The notes beneath the pieces are model-generated. The model was not told the DNA's origin and did not search any database. It saw only the letters and a list, made by a program, of their open reading frames with translations. This document shows positions 1-7,719 of a DNA stretch of 64,000 bases, piece after piece. The translations under genes and the position numbers were made by a program. This DNA is from JADZAI01 sp047602465 (GTDB lineage: Bacteria; Pseudomonadota; Alphaproteobacteria; Micropepsales; Micropepsaceae), in assembly GCA_047602465.1 (NCBI GenBank), contig JASGHF010000001.1:1736001-1800000 (forward strand), in the 5' to 3' direction. Position 1 is the stretch's first letter. Each line of letters starts with the position of its first letter.

Positions 1-321
1 GCGGCCGATCCGGCGCAGGCCGCCTTCACGCGCGGCAAGCTGATGATGGACCCGCAGCGCCACGCGACGCTGTGGGGCGGCAAGAGCGTGACGCTGACGG
101 TCACCGAATTCCTGATCCTGCAGGCGCTGGCCCAGCGTCCCGGCTTCGTGAAAAGCCGCGATCATCTGATGGACGCAGCCTATGACGATCAGGTCTATGT
201 CGATGACCGCACCATCGACAGCCACATCAAGCGTCTGCGCAAGAAGTTCAAGGTGGTCGACGACGACTTCGACAGCATCGAGACGCTGTACGGCGTCGGC
301 TATCGCTTCAAGGAAGCCTAA
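1..321 (+). CDS. chvI: Response regulator ChvI, C-terminal part (5' end outside window)
   Basis: Frame 1 is open from the first base of the window, so this gene is cut at its 5' end. The visible 106 residues are an OmpR/PhoB-type winged-helix DNA-binding domain, with the usual run from 'TVTEFLILQALAQRPG' through 'DDRTIDSHIKRLRKKF' to 'ETLYGVGYRF'. The receiver domain is missing only because of the window edge. The next gene, 9 bases downstream, is a ChvG-like kinase, which makes ChvI of the ChvG/ChvI envelope and acid stress pair the best call. ChvI regulates genes for envelope, exopolysaccharide and acid response in related bacteria; its targets here are not visible. Confidence 0.88.
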   Translation, partial: AADPAQAAFTRGKLMMDPQRHATLWGGKSVTLTVTEFLILQALAQRPGFVKSRDHLMDAAYDDQVYVDDRTIDSHIKRLRKKFKVVDDDFDSIETLYGVGYRFKEA

Positions 322-330
322 GCCAAGGCG

Positions 331-1923
331 ATGGCCAGTAACGCCGACAAGGCGCCGCGGCTGAGACGGCGCGGGCTGACGCGGCTCATCATCGCGCTGA
401 ACCTGATCGCGCTGCTGGTGCTGATCGCCGGCTCGTTCTGGCTGAACATGCGCCGCGTCGGGATGATCGACGAGCGCATATTGAGCCTGAAGACGCAGGG
501 CGCGATCATCGCGGCGGCGCTGGCCGAGACGGCCACGGCCGGGCCGGAGGCGATGGGCGTCGACGACGAACTGGCCGTGCCGCTGATGCGGCGGCTGATC
601 GCGCAGACCAACGCGCGCGTGCGCCTGTTCGACCGCAAGGGCCAGCTGCAGATCGACAGCCGCGTCATCGTGCCTTCGAACGAGGTGGTGGCGATGCGCC
701 TGCCGGAACCCGATTCCTGGTTCTGGTCGGAGAGCCTGGACGGCATCTATCAATGGCTGGCGCGCTGGGCCCCCGGCGCGGACTATCCGCCCTATCAGGA
801 GCTGCCGGGGCTGGACGGCACGTTCTATGGCGAGGTCGCCGAAGCCCTGCAGGCGAAGGCGACAAGCGCCATCCGCGTGAACTCGACGGGCGATCTGATC
901 CTTTCGGTCGCAGTGCCGGTGCAGCGCTATCAGCTGGTGCTGGGCGTGCTGCATCTCACCAACGAAGGCGGCGATATCGGCCTGATCCTGCGCGAGGAGC
1001 GGATCGCGATATTGCAGCTGTCGCTGATCGCCATCGCGGTGATGGTCGGGACATCCATCCTGATGGCGCGCAATATCGCGCGGCCGATCCGGGCGCTGGC
1101 CGACGCCGCCGACACGGCGCGGACCCGCGTGAAGGGCCGCGCGGACATCCCCGATTTCTCCGGCCGGCGTGACGAGATCGGCGATCTGTCAGGCTCGCTG
1201 AGCGCCATGACCGACGCGCTGTATGACCGGATCGATGCGATCGAGCAGTTCGCCGCCGATGTGGCGCACGAGATCAAGAATCCGCTCACCTCGCTGAAAA
1301 GCGCCGTCGAGACGATGCGCCGCGCCAATCCCGAGCAGCAGCAGCGCCTGCTGGAGGTGATCGAGGACGACGTGACGCGGATGAACCGTCTCGTCACCGA
1401 TATCTCGGACGCCTCGCGGCTGGACGCGGAGCTGGCGCGCGAGAAGGCGGCGCCGGTGGATCTGGTGCGGCTGGCCAATGAAGTCGCGGCGATCTGCCGG
1501 AAAGAGGGCGGTCCCGGCGTGACGGTGGAAGCCGACCTGCCGGTCCAGCGCAGCGGCCTGGTCGTCACCGGCCTCGACGGGCCGCTGGGACAGGTGCTGC
1601 GGAATCTCATCGACAATGCGGTGTCGTTCTCGCCCGAAGGCGGCGCGGTGCGCGTGAAGCTGAAGCGCGAGGCGCGGCATGCGGTGATCGAGGTGGAGGA
1701 TGACGGGCCTGGCATTCCGCCCGAGCATCTGGAGGACGTCTTCAAGCGCTTCTACACCTCGCGCCCCGACGAGCATTTCGGGCGCAATTCAGGCCTCGGG
1801 CTTTCCATCTCCAAACAGATCATCGATGTTCACGACGGCACGATCCGCGCCGCGAACCGTCCGGGCCCGACGCCCGGCGAACGGGCCGGGGCGGTGTTCA
1901 CGATCCGCCTGAAACTGCCGTGA
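331..1923 (+). CDS. chvG: Sensor histidine kinase ChvG
   Basis: This 530-residue inner-membrane kinase has one membrane segment near residues 19-38, a periplasmic sensing region, a second membrane segment near 224-246 and a HAMP linker. The dimerisation/phosphoacceptor box 'DVAHEIKNPLTSLKSA' follows, with His313, and then an HATPase domain with the N box 'NLIDNAVSFSPEGG' and the glycine motifs 'DDGPGIPPEH' and 'GLGLSIS'. Length and order match the ChvG/ExoS family. It lies 9 bases after chvI, and hprK begins just after its stop. In alphaproteobacteria this kinase commonly sits beside hprK and PTS genes, so stress sensing and PTS signalling may be linked. That link is inference. Confidence 0.92.
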   Translation: MASNADKAPRLRRRGLTRLIIALNLIALLVLIAGSFWLNMRRVGMIDERILSLKTQGAIIAAALAETATAGPEAMGVDDELAVPLMRRLIAQTNARVRLFDRKGQLQIDSRVIVPSNEVVAMRLPEPDSWFWSESLDGIYQWLARWAPGADYPPYQELPGLDGTFYGEVAEALQAKATSAIRVNSTGDLILSVAVPVQRYQLVLGVLHLTNEGGDIGLILREERIAILQLSLIAIAVMVGTSILMARNIARPIRALADAADTARTRVKGRADIPDFSGRRDEIGDLSGSLSAMTDALYDRIDAIEQFAADVAHEIKNPLTSLKSAVETMRRANPEQQQRLLEVIEDDVTRMNRLVTDISDASRLDAELAREKAAPVDLVRLANEVAAICRKEGGPGVTVEADLPVQRSGLVVTGLDGPLGQVLRNLIDNAVSFSPEGGAVRVKLKREARHAVIEVEDDGPGIPPEHLEDVFKRFYTSRPDEHFGRNSGLGLSISKQIIDVHDGTIRAANRPGPTPGERAGAVFTIRLKLP

Positions 1924-1937
1924 GACGGGAGGGGCGC

Positions 1938-2411
1938 ATGAGCGGAGAGACGAGCGTTCGCGTCCATGCCACGCTGGTGGCGATCGGCCGCGCGGATGGC
2001 AGCGAGCACGGCGCCCTGTTTCTGGGGCCGCCGGGCAGCGGCAAGAGCGACCTGGCGCTGCGCCTCATCCATGACGGCGCGCTGCTGGTCGCCGACGACC
2101 AGGTCGATGTCAGCTTCGCCCATGGGGGCCTGTGGGGGGCGGCGCCGGACAATATCGCCGGGCTGATCGAAGCGCGTGGCATCGGCCTGATCCGCCTGCC
2201 CTTTTCTCCGGGCGTCCGCATCGCCGCCGTCTTCGACCTGACGGCCGGGACGGCGATCGAGCGCGCCCCCGAAAAGCGCTGGTATCAGCCGCCGCAGACC
2301 TTCCGGGCGCGCGGCGGGGCGCTGCGCATCCCGCTTTATGCCCTCAATCCCTTCGAGCCTTCGGCCAACGCCAAGGTGACGCTGGCCCTGCTGGGGAAGG
2401 TCGAAGGGTAA
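1938..2411 (+). CDS. hprK: Short-form HPr kinase/phosphorylase HprK
   Basis: This 157-residue protein corresponds to the C-terminal catalytic domain of HPr(Ser) kinase/phosphorylase, lacking the N-terminal domain of Firmicute enzymes as is normal in alphaproteobacteria. The P-loop 'LGPPGSGKSDLALRL' is clear. The ATG at 1938 is preferred over an in-frame GTG at 1920 because a purine-rich GGGAGGGG ribosome site precedes it. It would phosphorylate or dephosphorylate the regulatory serine of HPr, whose gene is two genes downstream. It follows chvG by 14 bases and probably shares its transcript. Confidence 0.93.
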   Translation: MSGETSVRVHATLVAIGRADGSEHGALFLGPPGSGKSDLALRLIHDGALLVADDQVDVSFAHGGLWGAAPDNIAGLIEARGIGLIRLPFSPGVRIAAVFDLTAGTAIERAPEKRWYQPPQTFRARGGALRIPLYALNPFEPSANAKVTLALLGKVEG

Positions 2412-2522
2412 ATCCGCAACGCCAGTTGACCATGCTGTCACCGGGGTCTTGGGGCGGCGCATGGTTCCTGCTAGAACCCCCACCCTTGTAGGGCCTCTGG
2501 CTCGCCGCCGCGTAGAGTATCG

Positions 2523-2927
2523 ATGATCGGCCTCGTTCTGGTTACCCACGGCAAGCTGGCCCTGGAACTCGTTTCGGCGATGGAGCACGTCGTGGGTCCG
2601 CAGACCCACGTGAAATCCGTGTGCATCGGCCCCGATGACGACATGGACAGCCGCCGCAAGGAAATCCTTGAGGCCGCCAAATCCGTGAATCTCGGCGACG
2701 GCGTCATCCTGTTGACCGACATGTTCGGCGGCACGCCCTCCAATCTCGCGATCTCGGTGATGGACAAGGTGAAGGGCGAGGTGATCGCCGGCGTGAACCT
2801 GCCCATGCTGATCAAGCTGGCCTCGTGCCGCGTGTCGCAGAAGCTGGCCGACGCGGTGGTGAAGGCGCAGGACGCCGGCCGCAAATACATCATCGTGGCG
2901 AGCCAAGAGCTCGCAGGCAGCGTCTGA
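2523..2927 (+). CDS. PTS system mannose-type EIIA protein
   Basis: This is a 134-residue cytoplasmic EIIA-Man (fructoselysine/mannose family) domain. The phosphorylatable histidine is His9 in 'GLVLVTHGKLALEL', and 'LTDMFGGTPSNLA' is the second family signature. No mannose-type EIIB, EIIC or EIID genes are present, so it is likely a signalling phosphoprotein, not a sugar transporter part. It lies between hprK and ptsH, the usual alphaproteobacterial arrangement. Confidence 0.92.
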   Translation: MIGLVLVTHGKLALELVSAMEHVVGPQTHVKSVCIGPDDDMDSRRKEILEAAKSVNLGDGVILLTDMFGGTPSNLAISVMDKVKGEVIAGVNLPMLIKLASCRVSQKLADAVVKAQDAGRKYIIVASQELAGSV

Positions 2928-2931
2928 CCGC

Positions 2932-3204
2932 ATGCCGAAGCTCGCGCAGGAGATGCTGATCGTCAATCAGCGCGGCCTCCACGCCAGAGCCTCCGCCAAA
3001 TTCGTGAAGCTGGCCTCGACGTTCGAGAGCGTCATCAAGGTGACGCGCGGCGACGACACCGTGCATGGCACTTCGATCATGAGCCTGCTGACGCTGGGCG
3101 CGGCGCCGGGATCGACCATTCTGGTGGAAGCCGAGGGGCCGGATGCGCGCGAGGCGCTGGAGGCCATCAACGCGATGATCTGCGCCAAGTTCGACGAGGA
3201 ATGA
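2932..3204 (+). CDS. ptsH: Phosphocarrier protein HPr
   Basis: This 90-residue HPr-family protein has its phosphoacceptor His17 in 'NQRGLHARASAKFV' and the regulatory site Ser48 in 'HGTSIMSLLTLGA', the residue that HprK would modify. It follows the EIIA-Man gene by 4 bases and its stop overlaps the next start. With HprK, EIIA-Man and the distant EIIA-Ntr in this window it forms most of a nitrogen-type PTS. Enzyme I is not in the window. Confidence 0.95.
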   Translation: MPKLAQEMLIVNQRGLHARASAKFVKLASTFESVIKVTRGDDTVHGTSIMSLLTLGAAPGSTILVEAEGPDAREALEAINAMICAKFDEE

Positions 3205-4283
3205 CGCCGCGCATCGCCGCCGCGTTGCTGCTGGCGGCGTCGACGGCCGCCTGCGCCGGCGTTCCCCAATCGCCGCCGCGCGGCATCATCGCCGACGACG
3301 CGCCGGAGATCGCAGAGCGCCCCGCGCCGTATGACCTGAGCGATGTCAGCGCGGCGAGCGGCGCGGGCGCGCCGCATATCTGGCTGTTCGAGAAGAACGG
3401 CCACACCATCGCGCTGTTTGGCACCATGCATGGCGTGCCGGGTGGATCGCGCTGGCTGTCTCCCGCAGCGAAGCGCGCGTTCACCGACGCCGACCTGGTG
3501 CTGACCGAAGTCGGCACCACGGATGTCGCGCAGTACAATCCGCGTGTGAGCGAGATGGAAGGGCTGGCCGGCATTCTAACCCGCACGGACGGTCTCGACA
3601 GCCGCGACCTCGCCGCGCCGCCGGGCACGCCCGAACGCGCCGAACTGGACGCCGCCATCGAGCTGACCGGCCTGCGCTCGGCGACCATCGGCTCGCAGCA
3701 GGCGTGGGCGCTGTGCATCGACCTGCAGCGCGGGGAATCCCGGGAGGCGATGCTTCGCATGACCCCGGAGGCGCAGGAGAAGCGGCTTGCGGCGGTGAGG
3801 CCGATCGGCCCGATCGACAGCGGTCCGGCTTCGCCCGACGCCCGGCTGGAGCGTTTCCGCCTCAGTCAGGGCCTGCCGCACAGGCAGCTGGAGACCTTCG
3901 CCACGCGCGCCCGCGCCTATGCCCCGATGCCCGAGGCAGAGGCGCTGACCTGCATCCGCAACCGCGCCCATGCGATCGTCAGCGGGGCGGACTGGGCGCG
4001 GTTTGCCGACCGGTTCCGCGCCGCCCATGACAACTGGACACGCGGCGATGCCGAGGCTGCGCGGCGCATGGAGGTCGCGGAAAGCCAGAAGATTTCGCGC
4101 GGATATGCCGCCCGGCTGTTTCAGGCGCGCGAACGGCAATGGCTGGCGCTGATCGCCGAGCGCTGCGATGCGGCGGCCATCGATTGCGCCATCGCGGTCG
4201 GGTTCGCGCATCTGGGCGGGGCCGACGGGTTGCTGAGGGGCCTGGAAAGCCTTGGCTATCGCAGGGCCGGGCCGGAGGGCTGA
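3201..4283 (+). CDS. TraB/GumN-family protein, predicted exported (possible lipoprotein)
   Basis: This 360-residue protein starts with an export signal ending 'AASTAACAG', which could be a weak lipobox, so it may be a lipoprotein. The body shows the TraB/GumN signature: 'IWLFEKNGHTIALFGTMHG' near residue 65, and 'AVGFAHLGGADGLLRGLESLGY' at the C-terminus, whose HLGG corresponds to the conserved GxxHL motif. The family is thought to contain metal-dependent hydrolases, but its substrate here is unknown. The ATG overlaps the ptsH stop by four bases. A second member of the family begins at 5095. Confidence 0.8.
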   Translation: MTPRIAAALLLAASTAACAGVPQSPPRGIIADDAPEIAERPAPYDLSDVSAASGAGAPHIWLFEKNGHTIALFGTMHGVPGGSRWLSPAAKRAFTDADLVLTEVGTTDVAQYNPRVSEMEGLAGILTRTDGLDSRDLAAPPGTPERAELDAAIELTGLRSATIGSQQAWALCIDLQRGESREAMLRMTPEAQEKRLAAVRPIGPIDSGPASPDARLERFRLSQGLPHRQLETFATRARAYAPMPEAEALTCIRNRAHAIVSGADWARFADRFRAAHDNWTRGDAEAARRMEVAESQKISRGYAARLFQARERQWLALIAERCDAAAIDCAIAVGFAHLGGADGLLRGLESLGYRRAGPEG

Positions 4284-4318
4284 CTTGCGTGCGGCGGTTC
4301 CCTAGACTATCCGCCGCC

Positions 4319-5092
4319 ATGGAGAACAAAGACGACATCGTGCGGAACTGGCTTCCGCGCTACACCGGCCTCGAACTGGAAGAGTTCGGCCAGTACATCC
4401 TGCTCACCAATTTCGACAATTACGTCCAGCGCTTCGCCGAATGGCACGGCGTGGAGGTGCGCGGCCTGGACCGGGCGATGCATTCGGCGACCGCCGACGG
4501 CATCACCATGATCAATTTCTCGATGGGCAGCCCGATGGCGGCGACCATCATGGATCTGCTCACCGCGATCATGCCGAAGGCGGTGCTGTTCCTGGGCAAA
4601 TGCGGCGGCCTGAAGAAGAAGAACCAGCTGGGCGATTTCGTGCTGCCCATCGCGGCGATCCGCGGCGAGGGTACGTCGAACGACTATTTCCCGCCCGAAG
4701 TGCCGGCGCTGCCCGCCTTCACATTGCAGCGCGCGGTCTCATCCACCATCCGCGACCTCGGCCACGATTACTGGACCGGCACCTGCTACACGACCAATCG
4801 CCGGGTGTGGGAACACGATCTGCCCTTCAAGGAGTATCTGCGCAAGATTCGCGCGATGGCGATCGACATGGAGACTGCGACGCTGTTCTCGGTCGGATTC
4901 GCGAACCGCATTCCGACCGGCGCGCTGCTGCTCGTTTCCGACCAGCCGATGATCCCGCAGGGCGTGAAGACGACCGAAAGCGACAAGCGCGTGTCGGGCC
5001 AGTATGTCGAACCGCATATCCGCATCGGCATCGCGGCGCTGAAGGAAATCCGCGATGACGGCCGCTCGGTGCGCCACCTGAAATGGGACTGA
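4319..5092 (+). CDS. amn: AMP nucleosidase
   Basis: This 257-residue protein belongs to the nucleoside phosphorylase/AMP nucleosidase superfamily. 'AVLFLGKCGGLKKKNQLGD' and 'AIDMETATLFSVGF' are the phosphate/sugar and purine-site regions. It lacks the extra N-terminal domain of the long E. coli Amn and matches the short form found in other phyla. AMP nucleosidase splits AMP to adenine and ribose 5-phosphate. The ATG at 4319 is the first good start after the upstream stop. It stands between two TraB/GumN genes and just before ahcY, so it sits in a purine/methyl-cycle neighbourhood. Confidence 0.82.
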   Translation: MENKDDIVRNWLPRYTGLELEEFGQYILLTNFDNYVQRFAEWHGVEVRGLDRAMHSATADGITMINFSMGSPMAATIMDLLTAIMPKAVLFLGKCGGLKKKNQLGDFVLPIAAIRGEGTSNDYFPPEVPALPAFTLQRAVSSTIRDLGHDYWTGTCYTTNRRVWEHDLPFKEYLRKIRAMAIDMETATLFSVGFANRIPTGALLLVSDQPMIPQGVKTTESDKRVSGQYVEPHIRIGIAALKEIRDDGRSVRHLKWD

Positions 5093-5094
5093 CG

Positions 5095-5988
5095 ATGCGG
5101 TTCCTCGCCTGCGCCGCAGTCTTTCTCGCCGCGCTGACGCTGGCGAGCCACGCGGCGCCGGCGCCCGCACCCAAAAAGCCGGAACCGGCGATCTGGACCA
5201 TCCAGAAAGAGAACGGCGCCACCATCACGCTGTTCGGCAGCATCCATATCCTCAGCGACAACGACAAATGGCGCACCGCTGCGCTGGAAGCCGCCTACAA
5301 GACGGCTGACGTGATCGTGCTGGAGACCGACCTGTCGGTGATGGGCACCAGCGAGATGCAGGCCTATATCGCCAAAGAGTCGGCCAACGTGACGGGCGTG
5401 ACCTTGAGCGAATTGCTGGGGCCGGAGCAGGCGGCGGTCGTCGCCAAAGCGGCCGAGGCGGCCGGGATCAGCTACGCCGCGATGGAGCCGTACAAGCCGT
5501 GGTTCGCGGCGCTGCAGCTTTCAGTTTCGAACGCAGTCGCCAAGGGCTTCAATTCCGATCAGGGCGTCGACAAGGCGCTGGAGAGCGAAGGCCGCGCCGA
5601 CGGCAAGGCGATCGGCTATTTCGAGAAGACGCGCGAACAGCTCGACGTCTTCATCGACCTGCCGATGGACGAGCAGATCGCGTTTCTGGTGCTGGGCGCG
5701 CACGAAGTGCTGGAGCGCCCGAACGAATTGCGCGACCTGATCGCCGCCTGGGCCAAGGGGGATGTCGAGGAGATCGACGAGCTGATGAACCGGGGCATGG
5801 AAGGCGCGCCCCTGGCCCAGAAGACCCTGCTCGCCGACCGCAATGCGCGCTGGGTGAAGGTGATCCGCGAGTTCTTCCTGAAGGACAACAACTCCTACCT
5901 TATCGTCGTCGGCGCGGGACACCTGGCGGGGGACGACAGCGTGATCGCGATGCTGCGCGATGCGGGTATCGAGGTGGAGGGGCCGTAG
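5095..5988 (+). CDS. Exported TraB/GumN-family protein
   Basis: This protein of about 297 residues has a cleavable signal peptide (hydrophobic run 'FLACAAVFLAALTLASHAA') and the TraB/GumN body: 'ATITLFGSIHILSDN' near the N-terminus, 'PWFAALQLS', and 'YLIVVGAGHLAGDDSVI' at the C-terminus. The GSxH and GAGHL motifs are intact. The ATG at 5095 gives a cleaner signal peptide than the alternative ATG at 5083, which lies inside the end of amn. It is periplasmic or secreted; its substrate is unknown. It is the second such protein in 3 kb. Confidence 0.82.
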   Translation: MRFLACAAVFLAALTLASHAAPAPAPKKPEPAIWTIQKENGATITLFGSIHILSDNDKWRTAALEAAYKTADVIVLETDLSVMGTSEMQAYIAKESANVTGVTLSELLGPEQAAVVAKAAEAAGISYAAMEPYKPWFAALQLSVSNAVAKGFNSDQGVDKALESEGRADGKAIGYFEKTREQLDVFIDLPMDEQIAFLVLGAHEVLERPNELRDLIAAWAKGDVEEIDELMNRGMEGAPLAQKTLLADRNARWVKVIREFFLKDNNSYLIVVGAGHLAGDDSVIAMLRDAGIEVEGP

Positions 5989-5995
5989 GCGCCTC

Positions 5996-6019
5996 TTACA
6001 TAAAGATATCTTTATATAA
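5996..6019. promoter_or_regulatory. Near-perfect palindrome upstream of ahcY, candidate SahR-type operator
   Basis: Bases 6000-6015 are an exact 16-bp palindrome (ATAAAGATATCTTTAT). It extends to 24 bp (5996-6019) with a single mismatched pair. It lies 100 bases before the ahcY start in an otherwise GC-rich region. It resembles, from memory, operators of ArsR-family S-adenosylhomocysteine-responsive regulators that control methionine-cycle genes in Proteobacteria. The regulator gene is not in this window. Confidence 0.65.
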
Positions 6020-6119
6020 GGCTTGCGCGCTCGATTCCGGGCTGATAGAGGCTGCCGCATTGCGGTGGGGCGCCATGGATTCGGCTGCCTCTAACCGTCC
6101 CTTATTCGTTCGAGGCCCT

Positions 6120-7523
6120 ATGTCCGCCCACGATTACCACGTCGCCGATATCAACCTGGCCGCTTTCGGCCGCAAGGAAATCGACCTCGCCGAGGCCGAA
6201 ATGCCGGGCCTGATGGCGACCCGCGAGGAGTTCGGCTCGAAGCAGCCGCTGAAAGGCGCGCGCATCGCCGGCTCGCTGCACATGACGATCCAGACCGCCG
6301 TTCTCATCGAGACGCTGAAGGCTCTCGGCGCGGATGTGCGCTGGGTGTCGTGCAACATCTATTCGACGCAGGACCACGCCGCCGCCGCCATCGCCGCGGG
6401 CGGCACGCCGGTTTTCGCCTTCAAGGGCGAGAACCTGACCGAGTACTGGGATTTCACCGCGCGCCTGTTCGACTGGCACGGCGGCGGCATGCCCAACATG
6501 ATCCTCGATGACGGCGGCGACGCGACGATGTTCGTCCATCTGGGCCTGCGCGCCGAGCAGGGCGACACGGCGTTCCTCGACACGCCGCACTCGGAAGAAG
6601 AGGAAATCTTCTTCGCGCTGCTGAAGAAGAAGCTAGCCGAGAAGCCGAAAGGCTGGTTCGCCGAACTCGCCGCCTCGATCAAGGGCGTGTCGGAAGAGAC
6701 GACCACGGGCGTCAACCGCCTGTATCAGCTGGCGGCGCAGGGCAAGCTGCTGTTCCCGGCGATCAATGTGAACGACAGCGTCACCAAGTCGAAATTCGAC
6801 AATCTCTATGGCTGCCGTGAAAGCCTCGTCGACGCGATCCGCCGCGGCACCGACGTGATGATGTCGGGCAAGACGGCGTTCGTCGCGGGCTTCGGCGACG
6901 TGGGCAAGGGTTCGGCCGCATCGCTGCGCCAGGCCGGTTGCCGCGTGATGGTTTCGGAAGTCGATCCGATCTGCGCGCTGCAGGCGGCGATGGAAGGCTA
7001 TGAGGTCGTCACCATCGAGGACGCCCTGCCCCGCGCCGACATCTTCGTCACCGCGACCGGCAACAAGGACATCATCACGGTCGACCACATGCGCGGCATG
7101 AAGGACCGGGCGATCGTCTGCAATATCGGCCACTTCGACAACGAGATCGATGTCGCGGGCCTGAAGAACTACAAGTGGAACAACATCAAGCCGCAGGTCG
7201 ACGAGATCGAGCTGGCGTCCGGCCGCCGCATCATCCTTCTGTCGGAAGGTCGCCTGGTGAATCTGGGCAATGCGATGGGGCACCCCTCGTTCGTGATGTC
7301 GGCCTCGTTCACCAACCAGACGATCGCGCAGATCGAGCTTTGGACGAACACGTCGAAATACGAGCGCCAAGTCTACACGCTGCCCAAGCACCTCGACGAG
7401 AAGGTGGCCCGCCTGCATCTGGAGAAGATCGGCGTGAAGCTGACCAAGCTGTCGGAATCGCAGGCGTCGTATATCGGCGTCACCGTCGCCGGTCCCTACA
7501 AGGCCGACCACTACCGCTACTGA
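6120..7523 (+). CDS. ahcY: Adenosylhomocysteinase (S-adenosylhomocysteine hydrolase)
   Basis: This 467-residue NAD-dependent enzyme splits S-adenosylhomocysteine into adenosine and homocysteine in the cytoplasm, recycling the product of methyl transfer. The N-terminus 'HDYHVADINLAAFGRKEI', the NAD-binding segment 'AGFGDVGKGSAASLR', 'CNIGHFDNEID' and the C-terminal 'KADHYRY' are all typical, as is the length. An in-frame ATG at 6075 would add 15 residues, but 6120 gives the family's usual N-terminus. It is preceded by a candidate operator at 5996-6019 and followed by a terminator at 7549. Confidence 0.97.
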   Translation: MSAHDYHVADINLAAFGRKEIDLAEAEMPGLMATREEFGSKQPLKGARIAGSLHMTIQTAVLIETLKALGADVRWVSCNIYSTQDHAAAAIAAGGTPVFAFKGENLTEYWDFTARLFDWHGGGMPNMILDDGGDATMFVHLGLRAEQGDTAFLDTPHSEEEEIFFALLKKKLAEKPKGWFAELAASIKGVSEETTTGVNRLYQLAAQGKLLFPAINVNDSVTKSKFDNLYGCRESLVDAIRRGTDVMMSGKTAFVAGFGDVGKGSAASLRQAGCRVMVSEVDPICALQAAMEGYEVVTIEDALPRADIFVTATGNKDIITVDHMRGMKDRAIVCNIGHFDNEIDVAGLKNYKWNNIKPQVDEIELASGRRIILLSEGRLVNLGNAMGHPSFVMSASFTNQTIAQIELWTNTSKYERQVYTLPKHLDEKVARLHLEKIGVKLTKLSESQASYIGVTVAGPYKADHYRY

Positions 7524-7548
7524 TTTCGCCCATACGCGACAGACGAGA

Positions 7549-7580
7549 ACGCCGGCGGTGACGCCGGCGTTTTTGTTTTC
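7549..7580 (+). terminator. Rho-independent terminator after ahcY
   Basis: A perfect 9-bp stem (AACGCCGGC / GCCGGCGTT) with a 6-base loop is followed by a T-rich tract. It lies 26 bases after the ahcY stop and separates ahcY from divL. Confidence 0.9.
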
Positions 7581-7719
7581 GGTTTGGACTCAATAGCGGC
7601 GCGAATCCGTTCCTGTGGACTCTTTAACCATGAGTCTTGCGCGCCTATCGTGAGCGGGGGACGATTCGCGCTTCGCCTTTCAGACAAAACGCGTGGGTCG
7701 ACGAGGGTAACGCGGCCTG

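Noticed and set aside
7620..7640. TTAACC before divL as a CtrA site
   Set aside because: The second TTAA half at seven bases spacing is missing.
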